This document shows, piece after piece, positions 41,683 to 49,344 of a DNA stretch of 64,000 nucleotides (positions are counted from its first letter, which is position 1; the number at the start of each line of letters is the position of its first letter). The notes beneath the pieces were generated by a model. It was not told the origin of the DNA. It did no database searches and worked only from the letters and a program-made list of their open reading frames with translations. The DNA comes from Myxococcales bacterium (GTDB taxonomy: Bacteria; Myxococcota_A; Polyangia; Haliangiales; Haliangiaceae): NCBI GenBank assembly GCA_028287115.1, contig JAQBQF010000261.1:62001-126000 (forward strand), in the 5' to 3' direction. The position numbers and the translations under genes are program-made.

Positions 41683-42830
41683 GCACGGCCGACGAGCGCA
41701 CGCCCTTGCGCGAGCTCGCGTGGCTGTTTCTGAAGCTCGGCACCACGGCGTTCGGCGGCCCGGCCGCGCACATCGCGATGATGGAAGATGAGGTCGTCCG
41801 CCGCCGGCAATGGATGACGCGTGAACGTTTCCTCGATCTGCTCGGCGCGACGAACCTGATCCCCGGTCCGAACTCGACCGAGATGGCGATTCATATCGGT
41901 CATGCACGTCGCGGCTGGTCGGGACTCGTGCTCGCCGGTGTGTGCTTCATCATGCCGGCGGTCGTGATCGTGAGCATGATCGCGTGGGCCTACGTTCGCT
42001 ATGGGACGCTCCCCGCCGTCGAAGGTGTCTTGTACGGCGTGAAGCCCGTGATCATCGCGATCGTCGTGCAGGCGCTCTGGGGTCTCGGTAAGACCGCGGC
42101 CAAGAATCGGTGGCTCGTCATCCTCGGTGTTGCCGCGCTCGCCGCGTGCCTCGCAGGAGTCAACGAGCTCTTGGTGCTGCTCGTCGCCGGTGCGGTCAGC
42201 GGCATCGCGATGCGAATCTCGCAGCGACGCGCCGTCAGCGCCGCGAGCTTTCTGCCGTGGCCCTTGTTCGCGAGTGGGGCGAGCGCGACCGGCGCGGCGG
42301 CTTTCGGACTGTGGCCCTTGTTCCTGTTCTTTCTGAAGGTCGGCTCGGTCTTGTTCGGCAGCGGTTACGTGCTGCTCGCGTTCTTGCGCGCAGATCTCGT
42401 CGACAACTTTCATTGGCTTACCGAATCGCAGCTCCTCGACGCGGTCGCGGTCGGGCAGCTCACGCCCGGGCCGGTGTTCACGACCGCGACCTTCATCGGC
42501 TACGTGCTCGGTGGTCCGAAAGCGGCCGCGGTTGCGACACTCGGGATCTTTCTGCCTGCGTTCGTATTTGTCGCGATCAGCGGGCCGCTCGTCCCGCGGA
42601 TCCGGAAGTCGAGGACTGCGGGCGCCGTACTCGACGGTGTCAACGTCGCGTCGCTGGCGCTCATGGCGTCGGTGACACTCCAGCTTGGCCGCTCGGCGCT
42701 GATCGATGCTCCGACGGTGCTACTCGCGGTCGGAGCGGCAGCGCTGTTGATCCGTTATCGCCTCAACTCGGCATGGCTCGTGCTCGGCGGCGCTCTCGTC
42801 GGTGCCGTCCTGTTTTGGCATCCGTGGTGA
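41679..42830 (+). CDS. chrA: Chromate transporter ChrA (two CHR domains)
   Basis: 383 residues, the usual length for bi-domain CHR proteins, with about ten to twelve membrane helices. Both CHR halves are visible. The first carries LGTTAFGGPAAHIAMMEDE and LIPGPNSTEMAIHIGH. The second carries VGSVLFGSGYVLLAFLRADL and QLTPGPVFTTATFIGY. Family members export chromate from the cytoplasm; some homologs have unproven substrates. It is translationally coupled to the hemerythrin lipoprotein upstream and followed by cupredoxin genes on the other strand. Confidence 0.9.
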   Translation: MSTADERTPLRELAWLFLKLGTTAFGGPAAHIAMMEDEVVRRRQWMTRERFLDLLGATNLIPGPNSTEMAIHIGHARRGWSGLVLAGVCFIMPAVVIVSMIAWAYVRYGTLPAVEGVLYGVKPVIIAIVVQALWGLGKTAAKNRWLVILGVAALAACLAGVNELLVLLVAGAVSGIAMRISQRRAVSAASFLPWPLFASGASATGAAAFGLWPLFLFFLKVGSVLFGSGYVLLAFLRADLVDNFHWLTESQLLDAVAVGQLTPGPVFTTATFIGYVLGGPKAAAVATLGIFLPAFVFVAISGPLVPRIRKSRTAGAVLDGVNVASLALMASVTLQLGRSALIDAPTVLLAVGAAALLIRYRLNSAWLVLGGALVGAVLFWHPW

Positions 42831-42857
42831 GCCGAACGGTTCGCAGTCCCAGCACGA

Positions 42858-43220
42858 TCACTGAACGATGATCGTGCCCTTTGTCATGTTCATGCTGCAC
42901 GCGTAACCGAGCCTGCCAGAGCGAGGAAACGTGACCGCGATCTCGACGGGCTTGTCGAGTGGGAGCTCGCGTTCGATCTTCTTGTCACCGTCGAGCGCGA
43001 GCACGACGCTCTTGGTGCATGTCGCTTCGGTCGTGCGAAGGAACACGAGCGTGATCGGTGTGCGCGCCGGCACGGTGATGTTGTCCGGTTCGAAGCCCTT
43101 CTTGGTCACGCGGACTTCGATCCGCGCCGGAGCCTTGGACGGGGTTGGCTCCGCGCGAGCGGACGTGAACGAGCCCACGAAGAGGGCAACTGGAATCAGC
43201 ACGGCAAGCAGCTTCGGCAT
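42858..43220 (-). CDS. Periplasmic cupredoxin-domain protein
   Basis: 120 residues: a signal peptide (LLAVLIPVALFVGSFTSARA) followed by a single cupredoxin domain of the EfeO/plastocyanin-like type. The domain reads VTKKGFEPDNITVPARTPITL, with putative copper ligands in ATCTKSV and in the C-terminal loop GYACSMNMTKG. It is closely similar to the C-terminal domain of the gene just upstream (KGFEP/GGFVP, PITLVFLR/PVTLVFLR, ELPLDKPVEI/QLPLDVPVEI), so one arose from the other by duplication. It probably handles copper or electrons in the periplasm. Confidence 0.85.
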   Translation of the reverse strand: MPKLLAVLIPVALFVGSFTSARAEPTPSKAPARIEVRVTKKGFEPDNITVPARTPITLVFLRTTEATCTKSVVLALDGDKKIERELPLDKPVEIAVTFPRSGRLGYACSMNMTKGTIIVQ

Positions 43221-43241
43221 GGCGGATCCTCGAGCTTTAGC

Positions 43242-44813
43242 TCACTTCGCGACGATCGTCCCGTGGTTCATGTTCATGCCGCACGCATAGCCGATCTCAC
43301 CGACGCGGGCTTCCATGAACGGAATTTCGACCGGCACATCGAGCGGAAGTTGTTCGTCGATCTTCGAGCCGTCGGGCAGCGTGAAATGAACGTCCGTGGC
43401 GCACGTCTTTTCGGTCTTGCGCAGGAACACGAGCGTCACCGGCTGGCCATGTTCGACCTCGATGCGCGCGGGAACGAAACCCCCTTCGGTCACCTCGATC
43501 GTGATCCTTTTCGCGTTCGGATCGATCGCACGTTTCGTGCGAGGTCCGATGATCGAAGTCTCGACTTCGCTTGTCAGCGCCAGCGGAGGGGCCGAGCGCT
43601 CCCACAAGAGCTTGCCGTCGCGACCGAACACCTTGAGGTGCGGCAGCGTGAAATCCTTGAGGTACTTCTCGGAGACAGGCGAATCGACGTCGACGACGTT
43701 GATCTTGCGAACCGCGACATCGTTCGGATATCGACGCGCAACCTCCGCGAGCTCGTGATCGACGATGCCGCACGGTTTGCACCAAGTTGCCCAGAAATCG
43801 TAGACGGTGATCTTTCCGACGACGGGTGTCAGTGGGACCACGCTGCCGTCGATGCTCGCGTCGAGCTTGTCGAGGTCGCTCCAGTCGCCGGGCGCGACAC
43901 TCGCATCATCGTGGTGGTGGTGCGCGCGATCGCCGTTGCCGTCGAACAAGTGCACATGGGTCCCGACATTCACGCCGAGAAAGCCGAGCGCGTCGAGCTG
44001 CCCGCCCTTGATGTGCGTGTATGCCGGCAGCTTGAGCGAGACGCCGAGGTGCCAGTCGTCATTCACGAGCCAGGTGACTTCGCCACCGGCGAGTACGTCG
44101 AGCCGGCCGACGTTGCCGTCCTCGGTGTGAATGACTCCGCCCCAGGTTTCGGCGGTCTCCAACACACCTTCGATCGTCGTGCGAAACCGCCAGCTCTTCG
44201 TACCGAGCCCAGATGCGATGCCGAGGGCAGCCGCGTAACGATCGCCCGCCTGATATCCGTGACCGTTCGCGTAGAACGTTTGAATCGTGAGCAGTGCACC
44301 ATCGACGTGGACACCACCGATGACGCGTGACGCGTCGAGACCCACGACTGCGCCAACAGTGCCCGTGCCGAACTGCGAATGCTCGTGCGGAACGCCCATG
44401 TCACCGAGCACGAACGGATCGGGCACGGTGCGACCGAACGGGATGGTTGTACCGAATCGCCCGCCGAGCACAAATCCGCCGAGCTCCGTCGCGGCGCGCG
44501 CATAGATCCAAGGATCGCCTACGCCGCTCAGGGTCTCGTTGTGATGATGCAGATCAGGATTCTCGATGGTGACCTGCTGGCCGCTCGGATCCAGATATCG
44601 GATCGACGTATTGTAAACGCGAAGCGGCAGGATCAATCCCGCTGCGAGCCAGTGGGTCACGCCCAGCTCCGCGGCGATGCGCGCCTCGCCGTTCGCGATC
44701 GTTTGATCGTGAATCACCGTCGACGGAGCGCCACCGACGATCGTCTCGGTCGCGTCGTGGCGTGCATCCGCCTTGCTGATGAGCGTCATCAGATCGAGCG
44801 TGAGCCGACCCAC
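43242..44813 (-). CDS. Outer-membrane barrel - thioredoxin - cupredoxin fusion
   Basis: 523 residues from GTG 44813; the open frame continues upstream to 44861. Residues 1-300 look like an outer-membrane beta-barrel (many amphipathic strands, GTKSWRFRTTIEGVL) with a His-rich turn (RAHHHHDD). Residues ~305-420 are a thioredoxin-like domain with the redox motif WCKPC (ATWCKPCG). Residues ~430-523 are a cupredoxin domain ending GYACGMNMNHGTIVAK. The combination suggests a surface or periplasmic copper/redox protein. A good signal peptide lies upstream in the same frame but is cut off by two stop codons, so the gene may be damaged or use another start. Confidence 0.75.
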   Translation of the reverse strand: MGRLTLDLMTLISKADARHDATETIVGGAPSTVIHDQTIANGEARIAAELGVTHWLAAGLILPLRVYNTSIRYLDPSGQQVTIENPDLHHHNETLSGVGDPWIYARAATELGGFVLGGRFGTTIPFGRTVPDPFVLGDMGVPHEHSQFGTGTVGAVVGLDASRVIGGVHVDGALLTIQTFYANGHGYQAGDRYAAALGIASGLGTKSWRFRTTIEGVLETAETWGGVIHTEDGNVGRLDVLAGGEVTWLVNDDWHLGVSLKLPAYTHIKGGQLDALGFLGVNVGTHVHLFDGNGDRAHHHHDDASVAPGDWSDLDKLDASIDGSVVPLTPVVGKITVYDFWATWCKPCGIVDHELAEVARRYPNDVAVRKINVVDVDSPVSEKYLKDFTLPHLKVFGRDGKLLWERSAPPLALTSEVETSIIGPRTKRAIDPNAKRITIEVTEGGFVPARIEVEHGQPVTLVFLRKTEKTCATDVHFTLPDGSKIDEQLPLDVPVEIPFMEARVGEIGYACGMNMNHGTIVAK

Positions 44814-44861
44814 CTCGATCTCGCTGCTCTCGGCCCCCCCGACCGGGAGGTTTGGATTGCT

Positions 44862-44957
44862 TCAACCCGCTCAACCACCGGCGGTCGCACGCGGGATACC
44901 CCAGAACAAGACGAGCACGCCAATCAGCGCTGCGACCGCGGTGCGGGACATCATCAT
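44862..44957 (-). pseudogene. Detached signal peptide of the barrel-thioredoxin-cupredoxin gene
   Basis: Reading from ATG 44957 gives a textbook signal peptide (SRTAVAALIGVLVLFWGIPR, then ATAGG). It is followed at once by TGA (44873-44871) and a second TGA (44864-44862), after which the same frame stays open into the fusion gene. In an alternative frame, GVERVEAIQTSRSGG would join the two parts, which needs one base change near 44872 and another at the run of seven Cs at 44834-44840. Paired sequencing errors or genuine decay would both fit. Confidence 0.55.
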
Positions 44958-45047
44958 GTATAGGCGGCGGGCGCCCCTCGCGTGACACGTGAGGCTACCA
45001 CGCGGTATCGGACCGCTGCGGAATCCCGCGCAGGTCGCGATTCGTGA

Positions 45048-45746
45048 TCAGGTCTTCTTGAGCGTCAGCGCGATCTGGATCGTCAGATCGGTTCCGACCT
45101 GCTCTTCGCCGTTCTGAGCCGGATCGGTGCCGATGCCGAAGTCGAGGCGCGGGAACGTGTGCTCGCCTTTGATCTTGATGCTGTCGTCCTTGGTCTCGAC
45201 GACGTCGAACGTGACCGGGTACTTCTTCGTCGCGCCGTGGATCTGCACGCTCGCGTCGGCCACATAGGTGTTGTCGGCCTTCTTCTTGACATTATCGATG
45301 TCGATGGTTGCGGTCGCGAACTTGCCGACGTCGAGATACGCCGGCGACTTCAGATGCCCGTCGCGCTGGTTCGAGTCGGTGTGAAAGCTGGAGAGATCGA
45401 TCTCGATCGTCGCCTTACCGCCTTCGACCTTCTTCGGATCGAAGTCGGCCTTCACGACCTTGAACTTGTCAAAGTTGATGTGGACCGGATCGGTCGGCTT
45501 GGGGTTCTTGTGATGACCGAGCACGGTGATGTGATCGGCGTTTTCGTCTGCAACGGCGCTGCCGGCGGCAGAGCCCACTGCCGATCCCGCGGCGGTTCCT
45601 TGGTCGCCAGTCGCGGCGGAACCGGCCGCCGAGCCAGTGGTGGTCGTGATCGGCTCAGGTGCCTTGTCCGCCTTCTTCTTGCACGCGGGTGCAACAGCGA
45701 GAACGGTCGCGAGGCCAAGTAGGGTAACGAGCTTGTGCATTTTCAT
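45048..45746 (-). CDS. YceI-family lipoprotein
   Basis: About 232 residues. I chose ATG 45746 because GGAG lies six bases upstream; an ATG four codons earlier is possible. A lipobox (LAVAPACKKK) is followed by a Gly/Ser/Ala-rich linker (AAGSAVGSAAGSAV). The YceI beta-barrel lipocalin-like domain contains VHINFDKFKVVKADFD, SSFHTDSNQRDGHLKSPAYLD and HTFPRLDFGIG. YceI proteins bind long isoprenoid lipids such as ubiquinone precursors. A second YceI domain is encoded in the adjacent gene. Confidence 0.85.
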   Translation of the reverse strand: MKMHKLVTLLGLATVLAVAPACKKKADKAPEPITTTTGSAAGSAATGDQGTAAGSAVGSAAGSAVADENADHITVLGHHKNPKPTDPVHINFDKFKVVKADFDPKKVEGGKATIEIDLSSFHTDSNQRDGHLKSPAYLDVGKFATATIDIDNVKKKADNTYVADASVQIHGATKKYPVTFDVVETKDDSIKIKGEHTFPRLDFGIGTDPAQNGEEQVGTDLTIQIALTLKKT

Positions 45747-45769
45747 AACGATCTCCATGCGCCGTAACG

Positions 45770-46780
45770 TCAGTCATGGTGGCGCAGCACGAGTGACACA
45801 TGAATCGGGATGCGATCGCCATCGAAGTCGCCAGCGTCCGCCGTGAACGCAGTGTCTCGAATTACGAGTGAAAAGTCGGCTTGCGCGAGCAGGATCTCGC
45901 CGTTCAGACCCAGGCGTGCGACGGCGGCTGAGTCCGGCTTCTTGAGCGTGCCGACGATCTCGACCGCATGCGCCTTGCCGATGAGATGGACGATTCCTGC
46001 CGCGCGAAACGCGACCGTGTTCGGCCCGTCGGCTTGCGCCGCGATGAGCCTGTCGATCGCGACCGTGATCCGCGGAAATTGATCTGCGTGGAGGTAACCT
46101 TCGCGGGCATGCTTGCTGCGTTCCCCGATACCGGTATCGACGGATGCGGCCGCAACGCTGACGTCGGCACGGCTCGGTTGCGTCAGATCGCGCGGATTGC
46201 CCTGCCACGCACCGTTGATGTCGCCCGCGAACCTCGCGTCGAACGCTTCGCCGCCTGCCGACAGATGCGCCGTGATCGACGTGCCCGGGTGATTCTCTAC
46301 GACGTAACGACCCGCCGGCGCGTCGATCGATCCGGCGATGCCGCTCTCGATCAGCACCGCGACGCTCGCGGGTAGCGTATCGCGCGCATCCGCCGGGCCA
46401 GGTCCGGTCGCGAACGCCGCCACCGGAATGGCGAGCGGGATCACGGCCGCGATCCATGACGCCGCGCGCAAGATCGCGGCGCGTCCGTACTTGCGCTCGC
46501 GCCAGCGGATCACGAAACCACCGACGACGAGCCCGACCGCGATCGCGGCGATGATCGCGCACACCTCGAGGCCAAGCCAGATCGGACGCTGCGCGCTCAC
46601 GCGCCAACCGAGATCCGGATCGGGAACGTAGAAGCGCTTGTGGAGCGCCGTATAGACGTTGCCCGAGCCCTGCACGTACCACCGGATCAACGACGCGACG
46701 AGCGCGACGACGGGAACCGCCGCCGCGGTAAACGGCGACTGCTTGATACCGGCAAACGTCACGAGGGGCGAACCTAGCAT
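45770..46780 (-). CDS. Integral membrane protein with C-terminal YceI-like domain
   Basis: 336 residues from ATG 46780; the upstream extension of the frame is discarded because it lacks character. There are three or four N-terminal hydrophobic helices (AAAVPVVALVASLIRWYV, WLGLEVCAIIAAIAVGLVVG, WIAAVIPLAIPVAAFA). A periplasmic YceI-like domain follows (VENHPGTSITAHLSAGGEAF, GERSKHAREGYLHADQFP, ADFSLVIRD). It may process or carry quinone-like lipids together with the neighbouring YceI lipoprotein, whose start lies 24 bases downstream in the same direction (operon). It faces the divergent DoxX gene. Confidence 0.8.
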   Translation of the reverse strand: MLGSPLVTFAGIKQSPFTAAAVPVVALVASLIRWYVQGSGNVYTALHKRFYVPDPDLGWRVSAQRPIWLGLEVCAIIAAIAVGLVVGGFVIRWRERKYGRAAILRAASWIAAVIPLAIPVAAFATGPGPADARDTLPASVAVLIESGIAGSIDAPAGRYVVENHPGTSITAHLSAGGEAFDARFAGDINGAWQGNPRDLTQPSRADVSVAAASVDTGIGERSKHAREGYLHADQFPRITVAIDRLIAAQADGPNTVAFRAAGIVHLIGKAHAVEIVGTLKKPDSAAVARLGLNGEILLAQADFSLVIRDTAFTADAGDFDGDRIPIHVSLVLRHHD

Positions 46781-46919
46781 CCATGCCCGCCGGCTTGCTC
46801 GCGCGCCGCTGTCGCCGGAGCTCGTCAAGGCGTCTGGTTTCGCGAGGTTATGAAATATCTCGCGGGGCTTGTCGATCTGCCCGCATGTCGATTGTCGTGT
46901 CACCAAAGGAGATAGTCCG

Positions 46920-47336
46920 ATGGAGACGACACTCGACACGATTCATGTGACAGCCAGCCCGACAGCAGGCCGCCGCTGGGGAGGGCGGATCCTCACCGGC
47001 ATCCCGGTGCTGTTCCTCGCCTTCGACAGCGCGATCAAGTTCATCCAGCCTCCGGAGGTCGCGGAAGCCTCGGCACGGCTAGGCTTGCCACCCGACCTCT
47101 CGCTCGCGATCGGTGTCGTGCTGCTGGCGTGCCTTGCCTTGTATGTCGTGCCACGCACGGCACCGATCGGTGCGGTGCTGCTCACCGGATATCTCGGCGG
47201 TGCTGTGCTCGCACACGTGCGCGTCGGCGATCCCTGGCCGAGCAACACGCTGTTTCCCATCTACGTCGGCGCACTGCTGTGGGCCGGCTTGTATCTCCGC
47301 GACGGGCGCGTTCGCCGCCTGATCGCCGCTCGTTGA
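46920..47336 (+). CDS. DoxX-family membrane protein
   Basis: 138 residues from ATG 46920, with AGGAGA upstream. Four hydrophobic helices run from ILTGIPVLFLAFDSAIKFI to the C-terminal NTLFPIYVGALLWAGLYL. The layout fits DoxX/DoxX-like proteins, which accompany thiosulphate:quinone oxidoreductases or, more often, genes for oxidative or quinone stress. It is followed 33 bases later by a YCII-domain gene in the same direction, probably in one operon. Confidence 0.82.
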   Translation: METTLDTIHVTASPTAGRRWGGRILTGIPVLFLAFDSAIKFIQPPEVAEASARLGLPPDLSLAIGVVLLACLALYVVPRTAPIGAVLLTGYLGGAVLAHVRVGDPWPSNTLFPIYVGALLWAGLYLRDGRVRRLIAAR

Positions 47337-47369
47337 GCTAAACATCCTCACATCCACAAGGAGACGACC

Positions 47370-47723
47370 ATGAAATTTCTGATGACCTACACCCAACGCC
47401 CCGACGCTCCACCGCCCACGCCCGAGAAGATGGCGGCGATCGGCGCGCTCACCGAGAAGAACATCAAGTCCGGCGTCGTCGTGATGACCGGCGGTCTCGT
47501 GCGGCCAACGCGCGGGATCCAGATCACATGCGAGCGCGGCAAGGTGAGTGTCACCGATGGTCCGTTCGCGGAGACCAAAGAGCTGATCGACGGCTTCGCG
47601 CTCGTCGACGTCGCGTCCAAGGCGGCTGCGATCGCAGTCGCCACCGAGTTCATGCAGCTCGCGGGAGACGGCGTCGGCGAGATTCTGCAGGTCTTCGATC
47701 AGGGCGGGCCGCCGCCGCGCTGA
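47370..47723 (+). CDS. YCII-related (DGPF) domain protein
   Basis: 117 residues with AGGAG upstream of the ATG. It carries the YCII/DGPF signature VTDGPFAETKELIDGFALVDV and the N-terminal MKFLMTYTQ strand. YCII proteins are small alpha/beta-barrel-like dimers, sometimes fused to or adjacent to ECF sigma factors; the enzymatic role is mostly unknown. It is probably co-transcribed with the DoxX gene upstream. The 137 bases after it show nothing recognisable. Confidence 0.88.
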   Translation: MKFLMTYTQRPDAPPPTPEKMAAIGALTEKNIKSGVVVMTGGLVRPTRGIQITCERGKVSVTDGPFAETKELIDGFALVDVASKAAAIAVATEFMQLAGDGVGEILQVFDQGGPPPR

Positions 47724-47860
47724 AGACGGCGAGATCGTTGCTGCTATGGTCAGCGACGATGCTCGAGGCCGATCCGGCGCGCCGTCGCCACGGTGTGGAA
47801 GGAAGAAGGGCCGCGAATCCCGCGAATCACTCGGCGCCGCGACGCGCATGCAGCAGGCGG

Positions 47861-48757
47861 TCATCCGTGTTCCTTGCACCCCAGGGGCAACGCGGCAATG
47901 AGCTCGTCACGAAGCAGCGCGACGCGATGGGGTAGGTGACGCCCGGAGTGCGCGAGCAAGTACACCGGCGTATCGATCTCGTAGCGAGGAAGGATCGCGG
48001 ACAGCTCGCGCGCGGCGACGACTCTGTCGCCCATGGTGGTCGGAAGCAGCGCAATACCGAGCCCGGCGAGGGTGGCATCCATGACGAGATGGACGTGATC
48101 TGCGACGAGACGTGCGGTCACGTCCACGTGCTCGGCGCCCTTGGGGCCAGAGAGCTCCCAGCGAGCCTCGCCACCGATCGCACGGCTGAGGATCACGTCG
48201 TGCTTCGCAAGATCCGCGAGCCGTTTCGGCAGGCCGTGCTTGGCGACGTAACCTGGAGCGGCGTAGAGCTTGTGCGCCGCGTGGCCGAGCTTCTTCGCCA
48301 CCAGCGCGGAGTCGGGCAACTTGCCGATCGCGACCGCGAGATCGACGAGGTCGCCGACAAGCTCGGCACCGCGCGGTGTGAACGTCAGCTCGATCCGAAT
48401 GCGCGGGTGGCGCATGCCGAACCTCGCAAATAGCGCTCCATGCATCGAGCCGAGCTCGGGCGGCAGCGCGACGCGAACGACGCCGTACGGCTCGCGAGCA
48501 GCATCGAGGGCGAGATCGCTGGCCTCGTTCAAGCCGACCAGTGCATCTCGCGCGCGATCGAAGAAGGCACGGCCGGCGTCGGTGAGGGAAACGTGTCGCG
48601 AGTTGCGGTCGAGTAAGCTCACGCCGAGCTCGAGCTCGAGCTTCGACACGGCCCGGCTCACCGACGACGCTGGCAAACCGAGCGACTCCGCCGCGCGCGT
48701 GAAGCCACCGGTCTCCACGACGCGCACGAACGTCACGGCTCGATTCATGTTCATCAT
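47861..48757 (-). CDS. LysR-family transcriptional regulator
   Basis: About 298 residues. The winged helix-turn-helix is at the N-terminus (RVVETGGFTRAAESLGLPAS, VSRAVSKLELELGVSLLDRN), followed by a periplasmic-binding-protein-like effector domain (VRVALPPELGSMHGALFARF onward). ATGs at 48757, 48754 and 48748 compete as start; the frame upstream is not part of the gene. It is divergent from a DoxX-like gene across about 70 bases, the usual arrangement for a LysR protein and its target. The inducer is unknown. Confidence 0.92.
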   Translation of the reverse strand: MMNMNRAVTFVRVVETGGFTRAAESLGLPASSVSRAVSKLELELGVSLLDRNSRHVSLTDAGRAFFDRARDALVGLNEASDLALDAAREPYGVVRVALPPELGSMHGALFARFGMRHPRIRIELTFTPRGAELVGDLVDLAVAIGKLPDSALVAKKLGHAAHKLYAAPGYVAKHGLPKRLADLAKHDVILSRAIGGEARWELSGPKGAEHVDVTARLVADHVHLVMDATLAGLGIALLPTTMGDRVVAARELSAILPRYEIDTPVYLLAHSGRHLPHRVALLRDELIAALPLGCKEHG

Positions 48758-48772
48758 TGCTCGAATGACAAT
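48756..48772. promoter_or_regulatory. Possible LysR-type box (ATTG-N9-CAAT)
   Basis: ATTG and CAAT form a short dyad with nine bases between them, in the divergent LysR/DoxX-like region, roughly the T-N11-A form bound by LysR regulators. It touches the first candidate start codon of the LysR gene, which would suit autorepression if translation starts at 48748. Confidence 0.35.
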
Positions 48773-48828
48773 ACCACCTTGCCTGAATGAAGCATGGTGC
48801 GATTCGCACAACGGTCTAGGTTGCGCAC

Positions 48829-49266
48829 ATGACACGTCTCATCCCGATCGCTCGCATCCTCCTCGGCCTCGTCTTCGTCGCGCTCAGCCTCAACTACTTC
48901 ATTCCGTACTTGCCGCAGCCAAGTCCCAACAGCATGTCAGCAGATGCCCTCGCGTTCGCGGGTGTGTTCATCACCAGCCACTTCATGACATTCATCAAGG
49001 TCATCGAGCTCGCGTCAGGGCTCGCGCTGCTCGCCAATCGGTTCACCGCACTCGCGTTGACCTTGCTCGCTCCGATCATCGTCGGAATCATCCTGTTTCA
49101 TGTGCTGCTCGCGCCCTCGGAGCTTCCGCTCGCAGCGATCGTGCTCGCGCTCGAAGTCTACCTCGCCTGGGCATACCGCGGCGCGTTTGCGCCGATGCTT
49201 CAAGCTCGGGTGTCTCCGCGGCTGGCTACGACGGCCGCGCCCGCGCCTCTGCTCACCCGCGCGTAG
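48829..49266 (+). CDS. DoxX-like membrane protein, probable LysR target
   Basis: 145 residues with four hydrophobic helices (LIPIARILLGLVFVALSLNY; FMTFIKVIELASGLALLA; LLAPIIVGIILFHVLLAP; LAAIVLALEVYLAWAYRGAF), the DoxX/DUF-type layout. It is transcribed away from the LysR regulator, so that regulator probably controls it. The substrate is unknown. It is convergent with the RND pump gene, 78 bases apart. Confidence 0.82.
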   Translation: MTRLIPIARILLGLVFVALSLNYFIPYLPQPSPNSMSADALAFAGVFITSHFMTFIKVIELASGLALLANRFTALALTLLAPIIVGIILFHVLLAPSELPLAAIVLALEVYLAWAYRGAFAPMLQARVSPRLATTAAPAPLLTRA

Positions 49267-49344
49267 CTCGACGATCCACGTGGCGCCTTGCTGACATGGG
49301 GCAGCTTGGCAGCACCTCGCGCAGCTGATCTGGAGCGAGCTCGA

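Noticed and set aside
44976-44994. Short stem (CCTCGCGT...ACGTGAGG) as a terminator
   Set aside because: It contains a wobble pair, has no T-tract and lies upstream of the minus-strand start region, so function is not supported.
47724-47860. Possible small gene after the YCII gene
   Set aside because: No start with a ribosome-binding site and no coherent reading frame.
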